NCBI RefSeq assembly: GCF_900115565.1
Contig: NZ_FOWW01000001.1
Location: 124,001-188,000, forward strand
From: Amycolatopsis arida
GTDB lineage: Bacteria; Actinomycetota; Actinomycetes; Mycobacteriales; Pseudonocardiaceae
DNA length: 64,000 nt
Direction of reading: 5' to 3'
The first letter of the stretch is position 1; every line of letters begins with the position of its first letter. The notes under the pieces were generated by a model, which had not been told where the DNA came from, ran no database searches, and saw only the letters and a list, made by a program, of their open reading frames with translations. Both the position numbers and the translations under genes were made by a program. Positions 56,209 through 64,000 of this stretch are shown in pieces.

Positions 56209-56516
56209 GCGGTCCAGCTTCGCAGAGCAACGGGCCGTCCCCGCACACCACCCGGTTCAGCGACACCGGTTCGAGCGGTTTCCGATTAGGGTTTTAGCGC
56301 CGTCGGAGCAACGCGGCACCGCCACCCGGCGCAGCCCGTGCCGGCCGGGTGGCCCGGGCCCACCGCGCCGAGTGGCCGTCCCCGGGCCGCTCCCCGGCGG
56401 GACACCGCCACGGCTCGACGCCGGCACAGCATGACGACAACAGCGTGACATCAGCACATCTCGGCATCCGCCGGCCCGCCCCCGTGGTCCGGCGCCGCAG
56501 GAAGGAACGGGAGCTC
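56209..56516. other. Divergent region between the M15 lipoprotein and S1 protease genes
   Basis: These 308 bases are without a gene. They contain a perfect 10-bp hairpin (56321-56353) and an AT-richer patch (GATTAGGGTTTTAG near 56285) that could be part of a promoter. Nothing else is recognised. Confidence 0.6.
56321..56353. promoter_or_regulatory. 10-bp perfect hairpin upstream of the S1 protease
   Basis: GCCACCCGGC (56321-56330) is the exact reverse complement of GCCGGGTGGC (56344-56353), with a 13-base loop. It may be a leader structure or operator; no terminator role is expected since the left gene points away. Confidence 0.4.
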
Positions 56517-57299
56517 ATGCCGGAGAGGTATCGGCGCAGGATCGCGGCCGCGCTCGCCCTGCTGGCCGGCGCGGCCTTCGCCCCGGCGTCCGCCGGCACG
56601 GCGGTGGGCGCGCAGCCCTTCATCGTCGGTGGCAGCGAGGTGTCCATCCGGGACCATCCCTACGCGGTGTACCTCGCCGACCGGCAGGACGCGCAGTTCT
56701 GCGGCGGTGTCCTGGTGAGCCCGGACGCCGTGGTCACCGCCGCGCACTGCGCGAAGGCCGTGGACCCTTCCGACCTGCGGGTGGTCGGCGGCCGGCAGGA
56801 CAAGCGGTCGCGCGACGGCCGGCAGTCCGCGGTGAACGACATCTGGGTCGCCCCCGGGTACCGCGACCCCGGATCCGGCGGGGACCTCGCCGTGCTGCGG
56901 CTGAACGAGCGGATGCCGTACCGGTCGGCACGGGTGGCCGGGGCGGGCGACCGGTCGCTCTACGCGGAGGGCACCAAGGCGACCGTGCTCGGCTGGGGCC
57001 GGACCTCCGACGGCGGCCCGCGGTCGAACACGTTGCGGGGCGCCCAGGTGCCGGTGATCAGCGACGAGGGCTGCCGAAAGGCGTTCGGCAACTACGACGC
57101 CAGGACCATGCTCTGCGCCGGCTACCCGGACGGCGGGATCGACGCCTGCCAGGGTGACTCGGGTGGGCCGTTGCTGGTCGGCAACACGGTGATCGGCATC
57201 GTGTCCTGGGGCGAGGGCTGCGCGCAGGCGGGCAAACCCGGCGTCTACACCAGGCTGTCCACCTACTCCGACGAGATCGCGAAGCGGATCCGCGGTTAG
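56517..57299 (+). CDS. Secreted trypsin-like serine protease (S1A)
   Basis: A 260-residue exported protease. The signal peptide (MPERYRRRIAAALALLAGAA) leads to a short propeptide and mature start IVGGSEVSI. The triad is complete: VVTAAHC (His), GGDLAVLRL (Asp) and GDSGGP (Ser). DACQGDSGG places Asp at position 189 of chymotrypsin numbering, which predicts cleavage after Arg or Lys. Cys pairs typical of the fold are present. ATG follows GGAAGGAACGGGAG. Confidence 0.93.
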   Translation: MPERYRRRIAAALALLAGAAFAPASAGTAVGAQPFIVGGSEVSIRDHPYAVYLADRQDAQFCGGVLVSPDAVVTAAHCAKAVDPSDLRVVGGRQDKRSRDGRQSAVNDIWVAPGYRDPGSGGDLAVLRLNERMPYRSARVAGAGDRSLYAEGTKATVLGWGRTSDGGPRSNTLRGAQVPVISDEGCRKAFGNYDARTMLCAGYPDGGIDACQGDSGGPLLVGNTVIGIVSWGEGCAQAGKPGVYTRLSTYSDEIAKRIRG

Positions 57300-57331
57300 C
57301 CGACGTGTTGCGGCCTTGCTATACACGCCGG

Positions 57332-57802
57332 ATGAGTGAAGTCGTCGAGGATGCGCCCACCGTCGAGGTCGTCGCCGCCGCGGGCCCGGAGCTGTCCGCG
57401 GCCCAGCTGTACCGCGTGCTCCAGCTCCGGGTCGACGTCTTCGTCGTGGAGCAGGAGTGCCCGTATCCCGAGCTCGACGGCCGCGACCTGGCCCCGGGCA
57501 CGACGCATTTCTGGGTGGCCGAGGGCGACGAGGTGCTCGCCTGCCTGCGGGTGCTGGCCGAGCCGGACGGCACCCGCCGGATCGGCCGGGTGTGCACCGC
57601 GGCGGCGGCGCGGGGCCGCGGACTGGCCGCGCGGCTGATGACCGCGGCGCTGGAGACGGCCGGCGCCGCGGTGTGCGTGCTGGACGCGCAGACCTACGCG
57701 GCCGGCTTCTACGGCCGCTTCGGGTTCGTGGCCGAGGGGGAGGAGTTCCTCGAGGACGGCATCCCGCACGTGCGGATGCGCCGCGTGCCCCGAACGCCCT
57801 AG
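57332..57802 (+). CDS. ElaA-type GNAT acetyltransferase
   Basis: A 156-residue GNAT protein of the ElaA family: LQLRVDVFVVEQECPYPELD, RVCTAAAARGRGLAARLM with the CoA loop, and YGRFGFVAEGEEFLEDGIPH at the end. ElaA substrates are not firmly known. ATG start. Its last bases overlap the convergent bioF-like gene by 4 bp, so the stops interlock. Confidence 0.9.
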   Translation: MSEVVEDAPTVEVVAAAGPELSAAQLYRVLQLRVDVFVVEQECPYPELDGRDLAPGTTHFWVAEGDEVLACLRVLAEPDGTRRIGRVCTAAAARGRGLAARLMTAALETAGAAVCVLDAQTYAAGFYGRFGFVAEGEEFLEDGIPHVRMRRVPRTP

Positions 57803-59022
57803 CGGGCCGCCGGCGGGGCGGTGTCGGTGATGACCGAGACCGCCCGGTCGAGGTCGGCCTCGGTGAGGTCGGCGCGGGCGGTGAGCCGCAGCCGGGACAC
57901 GCCGTCCGGCACCGACGGCGGCCGGAAGCAGCCGACCCGCACCCCGTGCTCGGCGCAGCGCGCCGCCCAGCCGACCGCCTCGTCCGGGCTCGGCGCGGAA
58001 ACCGACACCACCGCGGCCGCCGGTGCCGTCACCGAAAGGCCCGCCGCGCCCAGCCGCGCGGACAGCTCGCCGGCGGCCGCGCACACCCTGCCGGGCAGCT
58101 CCGGCTCCGCCTTCAGCACGCCGAGCGCGGCCAGCGCGGCGGCCGCGCTGGCCGGCGCCAGCGCGGTGTCGAAGATGAAGCTGCGCGCGGTGTCCACCAG
58201 GTGGCGGATCACCCGCCGCGGCCCGAGCACCGCGCCGCCCTGCGCGCCCAGCGACTTCGACAGTGTCACGGTGGTGACCACGTTCGGCGCGCCGGCAAGG
58301 CCGGCCTCGTGCACCGCGCCGCGGCCGCCGTCGCCGAGCACGCCGAGCCCGTGCGCGTCGTCCACCAGCAGCGCGACACCGTGCTCCCGGCAGGTCGCGG
58401 CCAGCTCGCCCAGCGGCGCCAGGTCGCCGTCCACCGAGAACACCGAGTCGGTCACCACCAGCGCCCGCCGCTTGCGCCGGGTGGCCAGCGCGTGCGCCAC
58501 GGCGGCGGGGTCGCAGTGCGCGACCACGGCCACGTCGGCCCGGGACAGCCGGCAGCCCTCGATCAGCGAGGCGTGGATGTACCTGTCCGTCACGATCGCC
58601 GCCTCGGCCCCGGTGAGCGCCGTCACCGCGCCGAGGTTGGCGGCGAAGCCCGACGAGAACACCAGCGCCGCCTGGGCGCCGCAGAACCGGGCCAGCTCGT
58701 GCTCGAGCTCGGCGTGCAGCTCGGTGGAGCCGGTCACCAGCCGCGAGCCGGTGGCGCCGGCGCCCCAGCGCAGCGCGGCCGCCGCCGCGGCGCCGGCCAC
58801 TCGCTTGTCCCTGGCCAACCCGAGGTAGTCGTTGCCGGCGAGGTCGAGCTCGCCGGCGTCGGAGCCGCGCGGGCGCAGCCGGCGGACCAGCCCGGCGGCG
58901 GCGCGCTTGTCGGCTTCGGTGTCGAGCCAGTCGAAGACGTGCTCGGGCTCGGTCGGGACGGTGTCGGGCTTGGTGGGGGCGGAGCCGGACGTGTTCACGC
59001 CCCGCAGTCTCGCATCGGCCAC
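57799..59022 (-). CDS. bioF: 8-amino-7-oxononanoate synthase (KAPA synthase family)
   Basis: A 407-residue alpha-oxoamine synthase. It has GNDYLGLARDKRV, GAGATGSRLVTGSTELHAEL, TDSVFSVDGDLAPL, VDDAHGLGVLGDGGRG and the PLP lysine in TLSKSLGAQGG. BioF condenses pimeloyl thioester with alanine in biotin synthesis. No other bio gene is in the window; a different oxoamine synthase is the alternative. Start GTG 59022 is uncertain, since GTG 58998 is equally good and no ribosome site is clear. A terminator from the helicase gene lies upstream. Confidence 0.85.
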   Translation of the reverse strand: MADARLRGVNTSGSAPTKPDTVPTEPEHVFDWLDTEADKRAAAGLVRRLRPRGSDAGELDLAGNDYLGLARDKRVAGAAAAAALRWGAGATGSRLVTGSTELHAELEHELARFCGAQAALVFSSGFAANLGAVTALTGAEAAIVTDRYIHASLIEGCRLSRADVAVVAHCDPAAVAHALATRRKRRALVVTDSVFSVDGDLAPLGELAATCREHGVALLVDDAHGLGVLGDGGRGAVHEAGLAGAPNVVTTVTLSKSLGAQGGAVLGPRRVIRHLVDTARSFIFDTALAPASAAAALAALGVLKAEPELPGRVCAAAGELSARLGAAGLSVTAPAAAVVSVSAPSPDEAVGWAARCAEHGVRVGCFRPPSVPDGVSRLRLTARADLTEADLDRAVSVITDTAPPAAR

Positions 59023-59037
59023 CGGTACGGGGACGAG

Positions 59038-59059
59038 GGGCCGCCGACATCGGCGGCCC
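59038..59059 (-). terminator. Terminator after the DEAD-box helicase
   Basis: GGGCCGCCGA (59038-59047) and TCGGCGGCCC (59050-59059) are perfect complements; in practice an 8-bp stem with a 6-base loop. It lies 30 bases beyond the helicase stop on the reverse strand. Confidence 0.7.
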
Positions 59060-59088
59060 GGCCCACTGGTCGGATTCGGGTCGGGCGA

Positions 59089-60471
59089 CTACGCGGCGCG
59101 CCGGCGGGCCGGCCGGCGGCCGGCGTGCTGCGGCCGGTCACCGCCATGCCCGCGACGGTTGCCGAAGGGCGCCCGGCCGCGCTCGCCGCCGGCGCCACGC
59201 CCGCCACCGCGGCGGCCGTGCGGGCGCGGCGCGTGCTGGCGCGGCTCGACGACCGGCACGCCGCTCGGCGTGCGCGCCCCGGTGATCCTGTTGAGCGCCG
59301 CGTCACCGGGCCCTACCTGGGTCTGGGTCGGCTTGACCCCGGCCTTGGCGGTCATCCGGTGCACCGTGCGCCGCTGGTCGTGGGTGACCAGTGTGACGAC
59401 CGTGCCCGAGGCGCCGGCCCGCGCGGTGCGGCCGGCCCGGTGCAGGTAGTCCTTGTGGTCGGCGGCGGGGTCGACGTGCACCACGAGATCGATGCCGTCG
59501 ACGTGGATGCCGCGCGCGGCCACGTCGGTGGCCACCAGCACGCTGCTGCGGCCCTCCTTGAAGTCGGTGAGCACCCGGTTGCGCTGCCCCTGGGTCTTGC
59601 CGCCGTGCAGCGCGCCCGCCCGCACGCCGCTGGCGCGCAGCCGCTCGGCGAGTCGGTCGACATGGTGCTTGGTGCGCACGAACATGATCGTGCGCCCCTC
59701 CCTGGCGGCGATCTCGGTGAGCACCACCTGCTTGTCCTGGTGCGCCACCTGCAGCAGGTGGTGCTCCATGGTCGTGACGCTGGCGGTGACCGGGGCCACC
59801 GAGTGGGTGACCGGGTTGGTCAGGTACGCCTTGACCAACCGCTCGACGTCTCCGTCGAGGGTCGCGGAGAACAGCAGCCGCTGCCCGTCGCGCGGGGTGA
59901 GGTCGAGGATCTGCCGCACCTGCGGCAGGAAGCCCATGTCGGCCATCTGGTCGGCCTCGTCCAGCGCGACGAACCGCGCGTCGGAGAGCACGCAGGTGCC
60001 CTGCCGGACGTGGTCGGACAGCCGGCCCGGGGTGGCGATCACAAGGTCGGCACCGCGGCTGAGCCCGTCCACCTGACGGGTGAAGGACATCCCGCCGACG
60101 ACGGTGCGGCACCACAGGTTCATCGCCCTGGCCAGCGGCACCAGCGCGTCGGCGACCTGCATCGCCAGCTCGCGGGTGGGCACCAGCACCAGGGCCCGTG
60201 GGTGCCGGGGGCGGGTCGTGCCGCCCTCCAGCCGGGTGAGCAGCGCCAGACCGAAGGCGAGGGTCTTGCCGGAGCCGGTCTGGGCGCGGCCGAGCACGTC
60301 CCGGCCGGCGAGCGCGTCGGGCAGCGTGGCCGACTGGATGGGGAAGGGGGTGTGCAGGCCGCCCTCGCGCAGCGCCCGCAGCAGCGGGGCCGGCAGGTTG
60401 AGGTCGGCGAAGGTGATGTCCTGGTCCTGGCTCGCGGTGGCCGGACGGGTGGACTCGAACGTGACGGTCAA
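59089..60471 (-). CDS. DEAD-box RNA helicase
   Basis: A 460-residue helicase with all core motifs: Q motif (PFPIQSATLPDALAGRD), AQTGSGKT, PTRELAMQ, TPGRL, LDEADQM, SAT, ATDVAARGIHVDGIDLVVH and HRAGRTAR. The C-terminal 60 residues are Arg/Gly/Pro-rich (RRGGGRGAGGERGRAPFG), an RNA-binding tail as in RhlE/CsdA. The role is unwinding structured RNA, often in the cold or in ribosome assembly. TTG 60471 is chosen because AGAGG lies 5 bases upstream; a GTG at 60498 without a site would add nine residues. Confidence 0.93.
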   Translation of the reverse strand: MTVTFESTRPATASQDQDITFADLNLPAPLLRALREGGLHTPFPIQSATLPDALAGRDVLGRAQTGSGKTLAFGLALLTRLEGGTTRPRHPRALVLVPTRELAMQVADALVPLARAMNLWCRTVVGGMSFTRQVDGLSRGADLVIATPGRLSDHVRQGTCVLSDARFVALDEADQMADMGFLPQVRQILDLTPRDGQRLLFSATLDGDVERLVKAYLTNPVTHSVAPVTASVTTMEHHLLQVAHQDKQVVLTEIAAREGRTIMFVRTKHHVDRLAERLRASGVRAGALHGGKTQGQRNRVLTDFKEGRSSVLVATDVAARGIHVDGIDLVVHVDPAADHKDYLHRAGRTARAGASGTVVTLVTHDQRRTVHRMTAKAGVKPTQTQVGPGDAALNRITGARTPSGVPVVEPRQHAPRPHGRRGGGRGAGGERGRAPFGNRRGHGGDRPQHAGRRPARRRAA

Positions 60472-60682
60472 GGTTGCCTCTCGGACGTGGCACGTCACAA
60501 GGAGGCCCGGCTGCCCGCGCGCAGGCAGGGCTTGACGATGAAGCAGTGGGCGTTCACAGGGACGAACCCGGTGCTGGGGAGCACCGTTGACGGTAATGGA
60601 ATCGCCGCGAGCCGATCGGCGGCCGCGGCAGCGTTGTCCAGTCTAGCCGAGGGTCGATCGGACTCCGCGGTGTGGTGGGTGA

Positions 60683-61678
60683 TCACGGCTCGAATCGGGC
60701 TCGGTCGAGGCCCAGCCCGGCGGCCCGGCGCAGGTCATCGAGCAGACCGGTGACGTTCACCACGTCGTCCGGCAGCCCGCGGGCGGCGAACCAGCTGGCG
60801 ATGGTGCGCACGTCGCGATCCAGGTAGCCGGCGCCGGACGGGTTGACCACCAGGTCCACCACCTGGGGCAGGTCGATCAGCACGAGCCGGCCGTCGTGGA
60901 CGAGGACGTTGTAGGCGGACAGGTCACCGTGGCAGAGTCCCTCCGCGGCGAGCAGCTCGAGGGCCGCGGTGAGCTGGTGCCACAGGTCACGCAGCTCGGC
61001 GGGTGCCGGGCGGAGCTGCGCCAGCCGGGGCGCGGCGGTACCGTCCTGCTCGCCGACGAACTCCAGCAACAGCTCGGTGCCGTCGCGCTGCACCGGGTAG
61101 GGGACGGGCACGCCGATCGGCCACAGCCGGCGCAGCGCGGCGAACTCCGCGGCCGCCCACTGCTCGGCGATGAGATTGCGGCCGAAGGTCGTGCGGCGGC
61201 TCATGGCGCGCATCTCCCGGGACCGGCGCATCCGCCGGCCCTCGAGGTAGCCGGTGTCCCGATGGAAGAGCCGGTGCTCGTCGCCGCGGTACCGCTTGGC
61301 GGCAAGCAGGCAGCTGGCCGACCCGTCGGGCAGGCCGCGGCGCAGGAGGTGGACGTCGGCCTCCTTGCCGGTCTTGAGCACGCCGAGGTCGGTGTCCACG
61401 GCGGCGAGCTCGGTCACCAGCCAGGCGGGGTGGGGCGCCGGGCCCTGCTCGGCGTCGCCCCAGGTGGACCAGTGGTCCGCGCCGCCGGGGACGGTCTCGG
61501 TGTAGGCATCCGCGCGCAGCCGGGCGAGGCGGGTGCGCTCGTGCTCGGTGAGCCGCCCGCGGCGGGTGGGCTCGGGCTCGTCGTCGAACCGGGGCCGGCG
61601 GCCGCGCGGGGCCGGGCGTGGCCGGTCGAAGTCGGGCTCGTCGAAGTCGGAGTCGGTGAAGCGGTCGTAGCGACGCAC
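60683..61678 (-). CDS. RIO1-type serine protein kinase
   Basis: A 331-residue protein with an Asp/Arg-rich N-terminal arm (to about 45) and a RIO kinase domain: GKEADVHLL (nucleotide loop), LLAAKRYRGDEHRLFHRDTG, the catalytic LCHGDLSAYNVLV and metal-binding LVLIDLPQVVD. RIO kinases act in ribosome assembly in eukaryotes and archaea; bacterial targets are unknown. It lies upstream of the DEAD-box helicase on the same strand, suggesting a shared RNA or ribosome role. GTG after AGGAGACCCACC. A possible leader ORF lies 42 bases upstream. Confidence 0.9.
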   Translation of the reverse strand: MRRYDRFTDSDFDEPDFDRPRPAPRGRRPRFDDEPEPTRRGRLTEHERTRLARLRADAYTETVPGGADHWSTWGDAEQGPAPHPAWLVTELAAVDTDLGVLKTGKEADVHLLRRGLPDGSASCLLAAKRYRGDEHRLFHRDTGYLEGRRMRRSREMRAMSRRTTFGRNLIAEQWAAAEFAALRRLWPIGVPVPYPVQRDGTELLLEFVGEQDGTAAPRLAQLRPAPAELRDLWHQLTAALELLAAEGLCHGDLSAYNVLVHDGRLVLIDLPQVVDLVVNPSGAGYLDRDVRTIASWFAARGLPDDVVNVTGLLDDLRRAAGLGLDRARFEP

Positions 61679-61979
61679 GGTGGGTCTCCTGCGGGAGGTG
61701 GCCCCACCGGCGAGGTCCGGTCAGCCTGGCGGGGCGGGCGGAAGGGCGCGGATGACGCCCGGGACAGGGACGGACATCGGGCACCTCCTCTCCGCTTCCG
61801 CCGGCCTGGCGCCGGCACGCGCCCACTCTCGCCCGGTCGGCCGGCTCCCCGCAACCGATTTTCGCCGCCCTTGCGCTGCCGGTGGTTCTCGGCACGGGGA
61901 CGCGGCGCCACGGGCGCTCGCTCGCGGGACGCCGCCGCGAGCACAGTGGACAGCCGGCTGCCTCCGGCGTTTCCGGCTG
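61679..61979. other. Intergenic region upstream of the RIO kinase
   Basis: About 300 bases separate yaaA (ends 61980) from the RIO kinase start, both on the reverse strand. It contains a short ORF with a strong ribosome site (61721-61777) and GC-rich sequence likely to hold the promoter. No larger gene is supported. Confidence 0.65.
61721..61777 (-). CDS. Candidate 18-residue leader peptide before the RIO kinase
   Basis: ATG at 61777 preceded by GGAGAGGAGGTG opens an 18-codon frame, MSVPVPGVIRALPPAPPG, ending 42 bases before the RIO kinase GTG. The ribosome site is among the best in the window, which is unexpected for random intergenic DNA. The PPAPP end could slow ribosomes. A GGTGG/CCACC hairpin lies between the leader and the kinase start. 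Function is speculative. Confidence 0.45.
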   Translation of the reverse strand: MSVPVPGVIRALPPAPPG

Positions 61980-62720
61980 TCAGGCGGGGACGACGAGCTC
62001 CAGGTCCCGCTCGCCCACGCGGTCGACGGCGAGCCCGGCCGCTCGGGCCGCGCGGACGACACCGTCGACAGTGGACGGTTGGCGGGACCGGGTGGCGAGT
62101 GCCGCGGCGAGGCGGCCCTTGTGCGCCTTGTTGTGGTGGCTCACCGTCGTGCGCCGGTGGCCGTCGTCGGTGACCACCCGCACCGACACCGCCCCCGGGA
62201 TCCGGGCCAGCGCGGCGTACCCGCCCGAGCGGAGGTCGACCACCAGCTCGTCCACCGCGGCCAGTGCCGGTTCCAGCTCCGGCCGCCAGAGCGTGCGCAG
62301 CGGCCCGACCGCGGGGAGCGCGCTGCCCGCGGAGAGCCGGTAGCCGGGGATCCGGTCGACGCCGCGCACGACGCCGAACAGCGCCGAGGCCACGGCCAGC
62401 CGCCGCTCGGCCCTGGCGAGCCGAGCCCGGTCGACACCGGCGAGGTCCAACGCGTCGTAGAGCACTCCCGTGTAGCGGCGCAGCGCGGGCAGCGTCGGCG
62501 CGGACCAGAGCCGCGCGTTGCGGGCGATCTCGCCGTCCTGGCGCGCGGACAGGCCGAGGGCCGCCCTGCTGGCGGCGACGTCGCCGGCCAGCTCAACGAG
62601 CGCGTCGACCAGCTTCGCCCGCACCGGGTTCAGCTCGGGGAACGCCAGGGTGGCCAACTCCAGTGGGGGACCGTCGCCGCCGGGGGCCTTGGTCTCCGAA
62701 GGGGGCAGCAGCACCAGCAC
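61980..62720 (-). CDS. yaaA: YaaA (DUF328) family peroxide-stress protein
   Basis: A 246-residue protein with the YaaA signatures [12 protein letters not shown] at the N-terminus, [16 protein letters not shown] and the C-terminal [16 protein letters not shown]. coli YaaA binds DNA and limits iron-driven damage during peroxide stress. GTG start (VLVLLPPSE). It stands downstream of a VOC protein gene and upstream of the RIO kinase. Confidence 0.9.
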   Translation of the reverse strand: MLVLLPPSETKAPGGDGPPLELATLAFPELNPVRAKLVDALVELAGDVAASRAALGLSARQDGEIARNARLWSAPTLPALRRYTGVLYDALDLAGVDRARLARAERRLAVASALFGVVRGVDRIPGYRLSAGSALPAVGPLRTLWRPELEPALAAVDELVVDLRSGGYAALARIPGAVSVRVVTDDGHRRTTVSHHNKAHKGRLAAALATRSRQPSTVDGVVRAARAAGLAVDRVGERDLELVVPA

Positions 62721-62748
62721 GGCGAGCAGGGTAGTCGGCGGCCGCGCG

Positions 62749-63096
62749 TCAGTGCTCTTCGCCGACGCAGAACAGGTTGCCCTCCAGGTCGGTGAGCACG
62801 GTCCAGCCCAGCCCGGGCATGTCGTGCTCCGCCACCTCCATCGCGCCGAGCCCGACCAGCCGCGCCACCTCGCGGGCCCGGTCCTCGGTCACCAGGTCCA
62901 GATGCAGCCGGTTCTTGCCCGCGCGCGGCTCGGGCACGCGTTGCAGGCCCAGCCGCACGCCGCCGTCCCGGCCGGCCAGCACGAGATACTCGCCGTAGTC
63001 CTGGTCGACCCGCAGGCCGAGCGCGGCGGACCAGAAGTCGGCGAGTCGCCGGGGATCCGCGCAGTCGATGGTCACCATGCCGAGTTCGAGCGTCAT
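62749..63096 (-). CDS. VOC (glyoxalase-like) family protein
   Basis: A 115-residue single-module VOC protein: [40 protein letters not shown] and [15 protein letters not shown]. This sub-family (Glyoxalase_6) is numerous in actinobacteria; substrate unknown. ATG start. It is divergent from proS. Confidence 0.88.
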   Translation of the reverse strand: MTLELGMVTIDCADPRRLADFWSAALGLRVDQDYGEYLVLAGRDGGVRLGLQRVPEPRAGKNRLHLDLVTEDRAREVARLVGLGAMEVAEHDMPGLGWTVLTDLEGNLFCVGEEH

Positions 63097-63109
63097 GGCG
63101 GGAGAGTAG

Positions 63110-63134
63110 GCGGGGGCACCGACAGTTCCCCCGC
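63110..63134. promoter_or_regulatory. GCGGGGG/CCCCCGC inverted repeat between VOC gene and proS
   Basis: Seven-base arms at 63110-63116 and 63128-63134 with an 11-base loop, in the divergent promoter region. Possibly structural or an operator; it does not resemble a T-box. Confidence 0.35.
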
Positions 63135-63225
63135 GTTAACCGGTTGGAGCTGCTCGGGGGCGGGTGACTACGCTGCGCAGAACAGCAGGACCGCCGAATC
63201 CGGCTCGCCGCCAAGGAGCGCAGAA

Positions 63226-64000
63226 GTGATCACCAGGATGTCGTCGCTGTTCCTTCGCACCCTGCGCGAGGACCCGGCCGACGCCGAGGTACCCAGCCAC
63301 CGGCTGCTGGTTCGCGCCGGGTACGTGCGCCGCGTCGCCCCGGGCGGCTACACCTGGCTGCCGCTGGGCCTGCGGGTGCTGCGCAACATCGAGGCCGTGG
63401 TCCGCGAGGAGATGGGCGCCATCGGCGCCCAGGAGATCCAGTTCCCCGCGCTGCTGCCGAAGGAGCCCTACGAGGCGACCGGCCGGTGGACCGAGTACGG
63501 CGACAGCGTCTTCCGGCTCAAGGACCGCAAGGGCGCCGACTACCTGCTCGGCCCCACCCACGAGGAGTTGTTCACGCTGACCGTGAAGGGCGAGTACAGC
63601 TCCTACAAGGACTACCCGGTCATCCTGTACCAGATCCAGACGAAGTACCGGGACGAGGCGCGGCCCCGCGCCGGCATCCTGCGCGGGCGCGAGTTCGTGA
63701 TGAAGGACTCCTACTCCTTCGACCTCGACGACGCCGGCCTCGCCCGCTCCTACCAGCTCCACCGGGACGCCTACATCAAGATCTTCGACCGGCTGGGCCT
63801 CGACTACGTGATCGTCGCGGCCATGTCCGGCGCGATGGGCGGCTCGGCGTCGGAGGAGTTCCTCGCCGTGGCGCCCACCGGCGAGGACACCTACGTGCGC
63901 AGCACGGAGTCGGACTACGCGGCCAACGTCGAGGCCGTCACCACGCCCGCGCCGCCTCCCCAGCCGCTGGACGGCCGGCCCGAGGCGCAGGTGCACCACA
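63226..64000 (+). CDS. proS: Prolyl-tRNA synthetase, N-terminal part
   Basis: The frame is open to the window end and gives the first 258 residues of a bacterial-type class II prolyl-tRNA synthetase: [40 protein letters not shown], motif 2 [20 protein letters not shown] with [19 protein letters not shown], and the start of the editing (INS) domain ([15 protein letters not shown]). GTG 63226 with AAGGAG upstream is used; an ATG four codons later is possible. proS follows this region in M. tuberculosis as well (Rv2845c, from memory). Confidence 0.95.
   Translation, partial: MITRMSSLFLRTLREDPADAEVPSHRLLVRAGYVRRVAPGGYTWLPLGLRVLRNIEAVVREEMGAIGAQEIQFPALLPKEPYEATGRWTEYGDSVFRLKDRKGADYLLGPTHEELFTLTVKGEYSSYKDYPVILYQIQTKYRDEARPRAGILRGREFVMKDSYSFDLDDAGLARSYQLHRDAYIKIFDRLGLDYVIVAAMSGAMGGSASEEFLAVAPTGEDTYVRSTESDYAANVEAVTTPAPPPQPLDGRPEAQVHH

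Noticed and set aside
63097-63225. T-box riboswitch before proS
   Set aside because: The leader is short and shows no T-box bulge sequence or specifier loop; only a simple GC hairpin is present.

Overview
The window is chromosomal DNA of a very GC-rich actinomycete. The best fit is the Pseudonocardiaceae or a close relative. Supporting points are mycothione reductase, a WhiG-type sigma factor, actinobacterial-only families (DUF2469, DUF2631, DUF4081-GNAT), GTG starts in roughly half the genes, and a gene order that matches the mycobacterial block running from amt-glnB-glnD through ffh, rpsP-trmD-rplS-lepB-rnhB, dprA-xerC, rpsB-tsf, pyrH-frr-cdsA, dxr-rip-ispG and map to mtr and proS. The family assignment is an inference from gene content.

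Layout. 0-4.4 kb: end of an allantoin/glyoxylate operon (tartronate semialdehyde reductase, glyoxylate carboligase, allantoinase, allantoicase) that would turn allantoin into glycerate. 4.5-9.1 kb: a small membrane protein, a secreted PLD-like protein, an acetyltransferase broken by an 8-bp tandem duplication, then a reverse-strand pair (RlmA-type 23S rRNA methyltransferase and an FhuF-like iron-sulfur protein) and an 80-bp tandem repeat array. 9.2-14.6 kb: nitrogen control (amt-glnB-glnD), a small helical protein and Ku. 14.9-24.2 kb: SRP GTPase Ffh, an amidohydrolase, two CPBP proteases, then rpsP-khpA-rimM-trmD-rplS-lepB-rnhB-DUF2469. 24.4-31.1 kb: yraN-comM-dprA, a 1.2-kb repeat region made of decayed copies of the dprA 3' end plus a 13-bp tandem array, xerC and whiG. 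31.5-45.6 kb: a degenerate M23 protein, rpsB-tsf, pyrH-frr-cdsA, several accessory genes, rlmN, dxr-rip-ispG. 45.8-49.3 kb: accessory insert (Uma2 nuclease, frameshifted AraC regulator plus VOC protein, DUF4081 GNAT, a Phd/VapC-type toxin-antitoxin pair). 49.3-64 kb: map, a GntR regulator divergent from an MFS transporter, mtr, cobQ, two exported proteins, ElaA-type GNAT, bioF-like synthase, DEAD-box helicase, RIO kinase, YaaA, a VOC protein and the start of proS.

Most of the window is conserved housekeeping DNA. The unusual parts are: the amplified and decayed winged-helix cassette behind dprA; paired DnaA-box-like 9-mers upstream of yraN-comM-dprA and of rpsB; an 80-bp repeat with a distant copy that supplies the C-terminal tail of CobQ; a glyoxylate carboligase that has the catalytic glutamate normally missing in that enzyme; two frameshifted genes with identifiable lesions; and a possible proline-rich leader peptide ahead of the RIO kinase. 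No tRNA, rRNA, CRISPR array, insertion sequence or prophage was seen.
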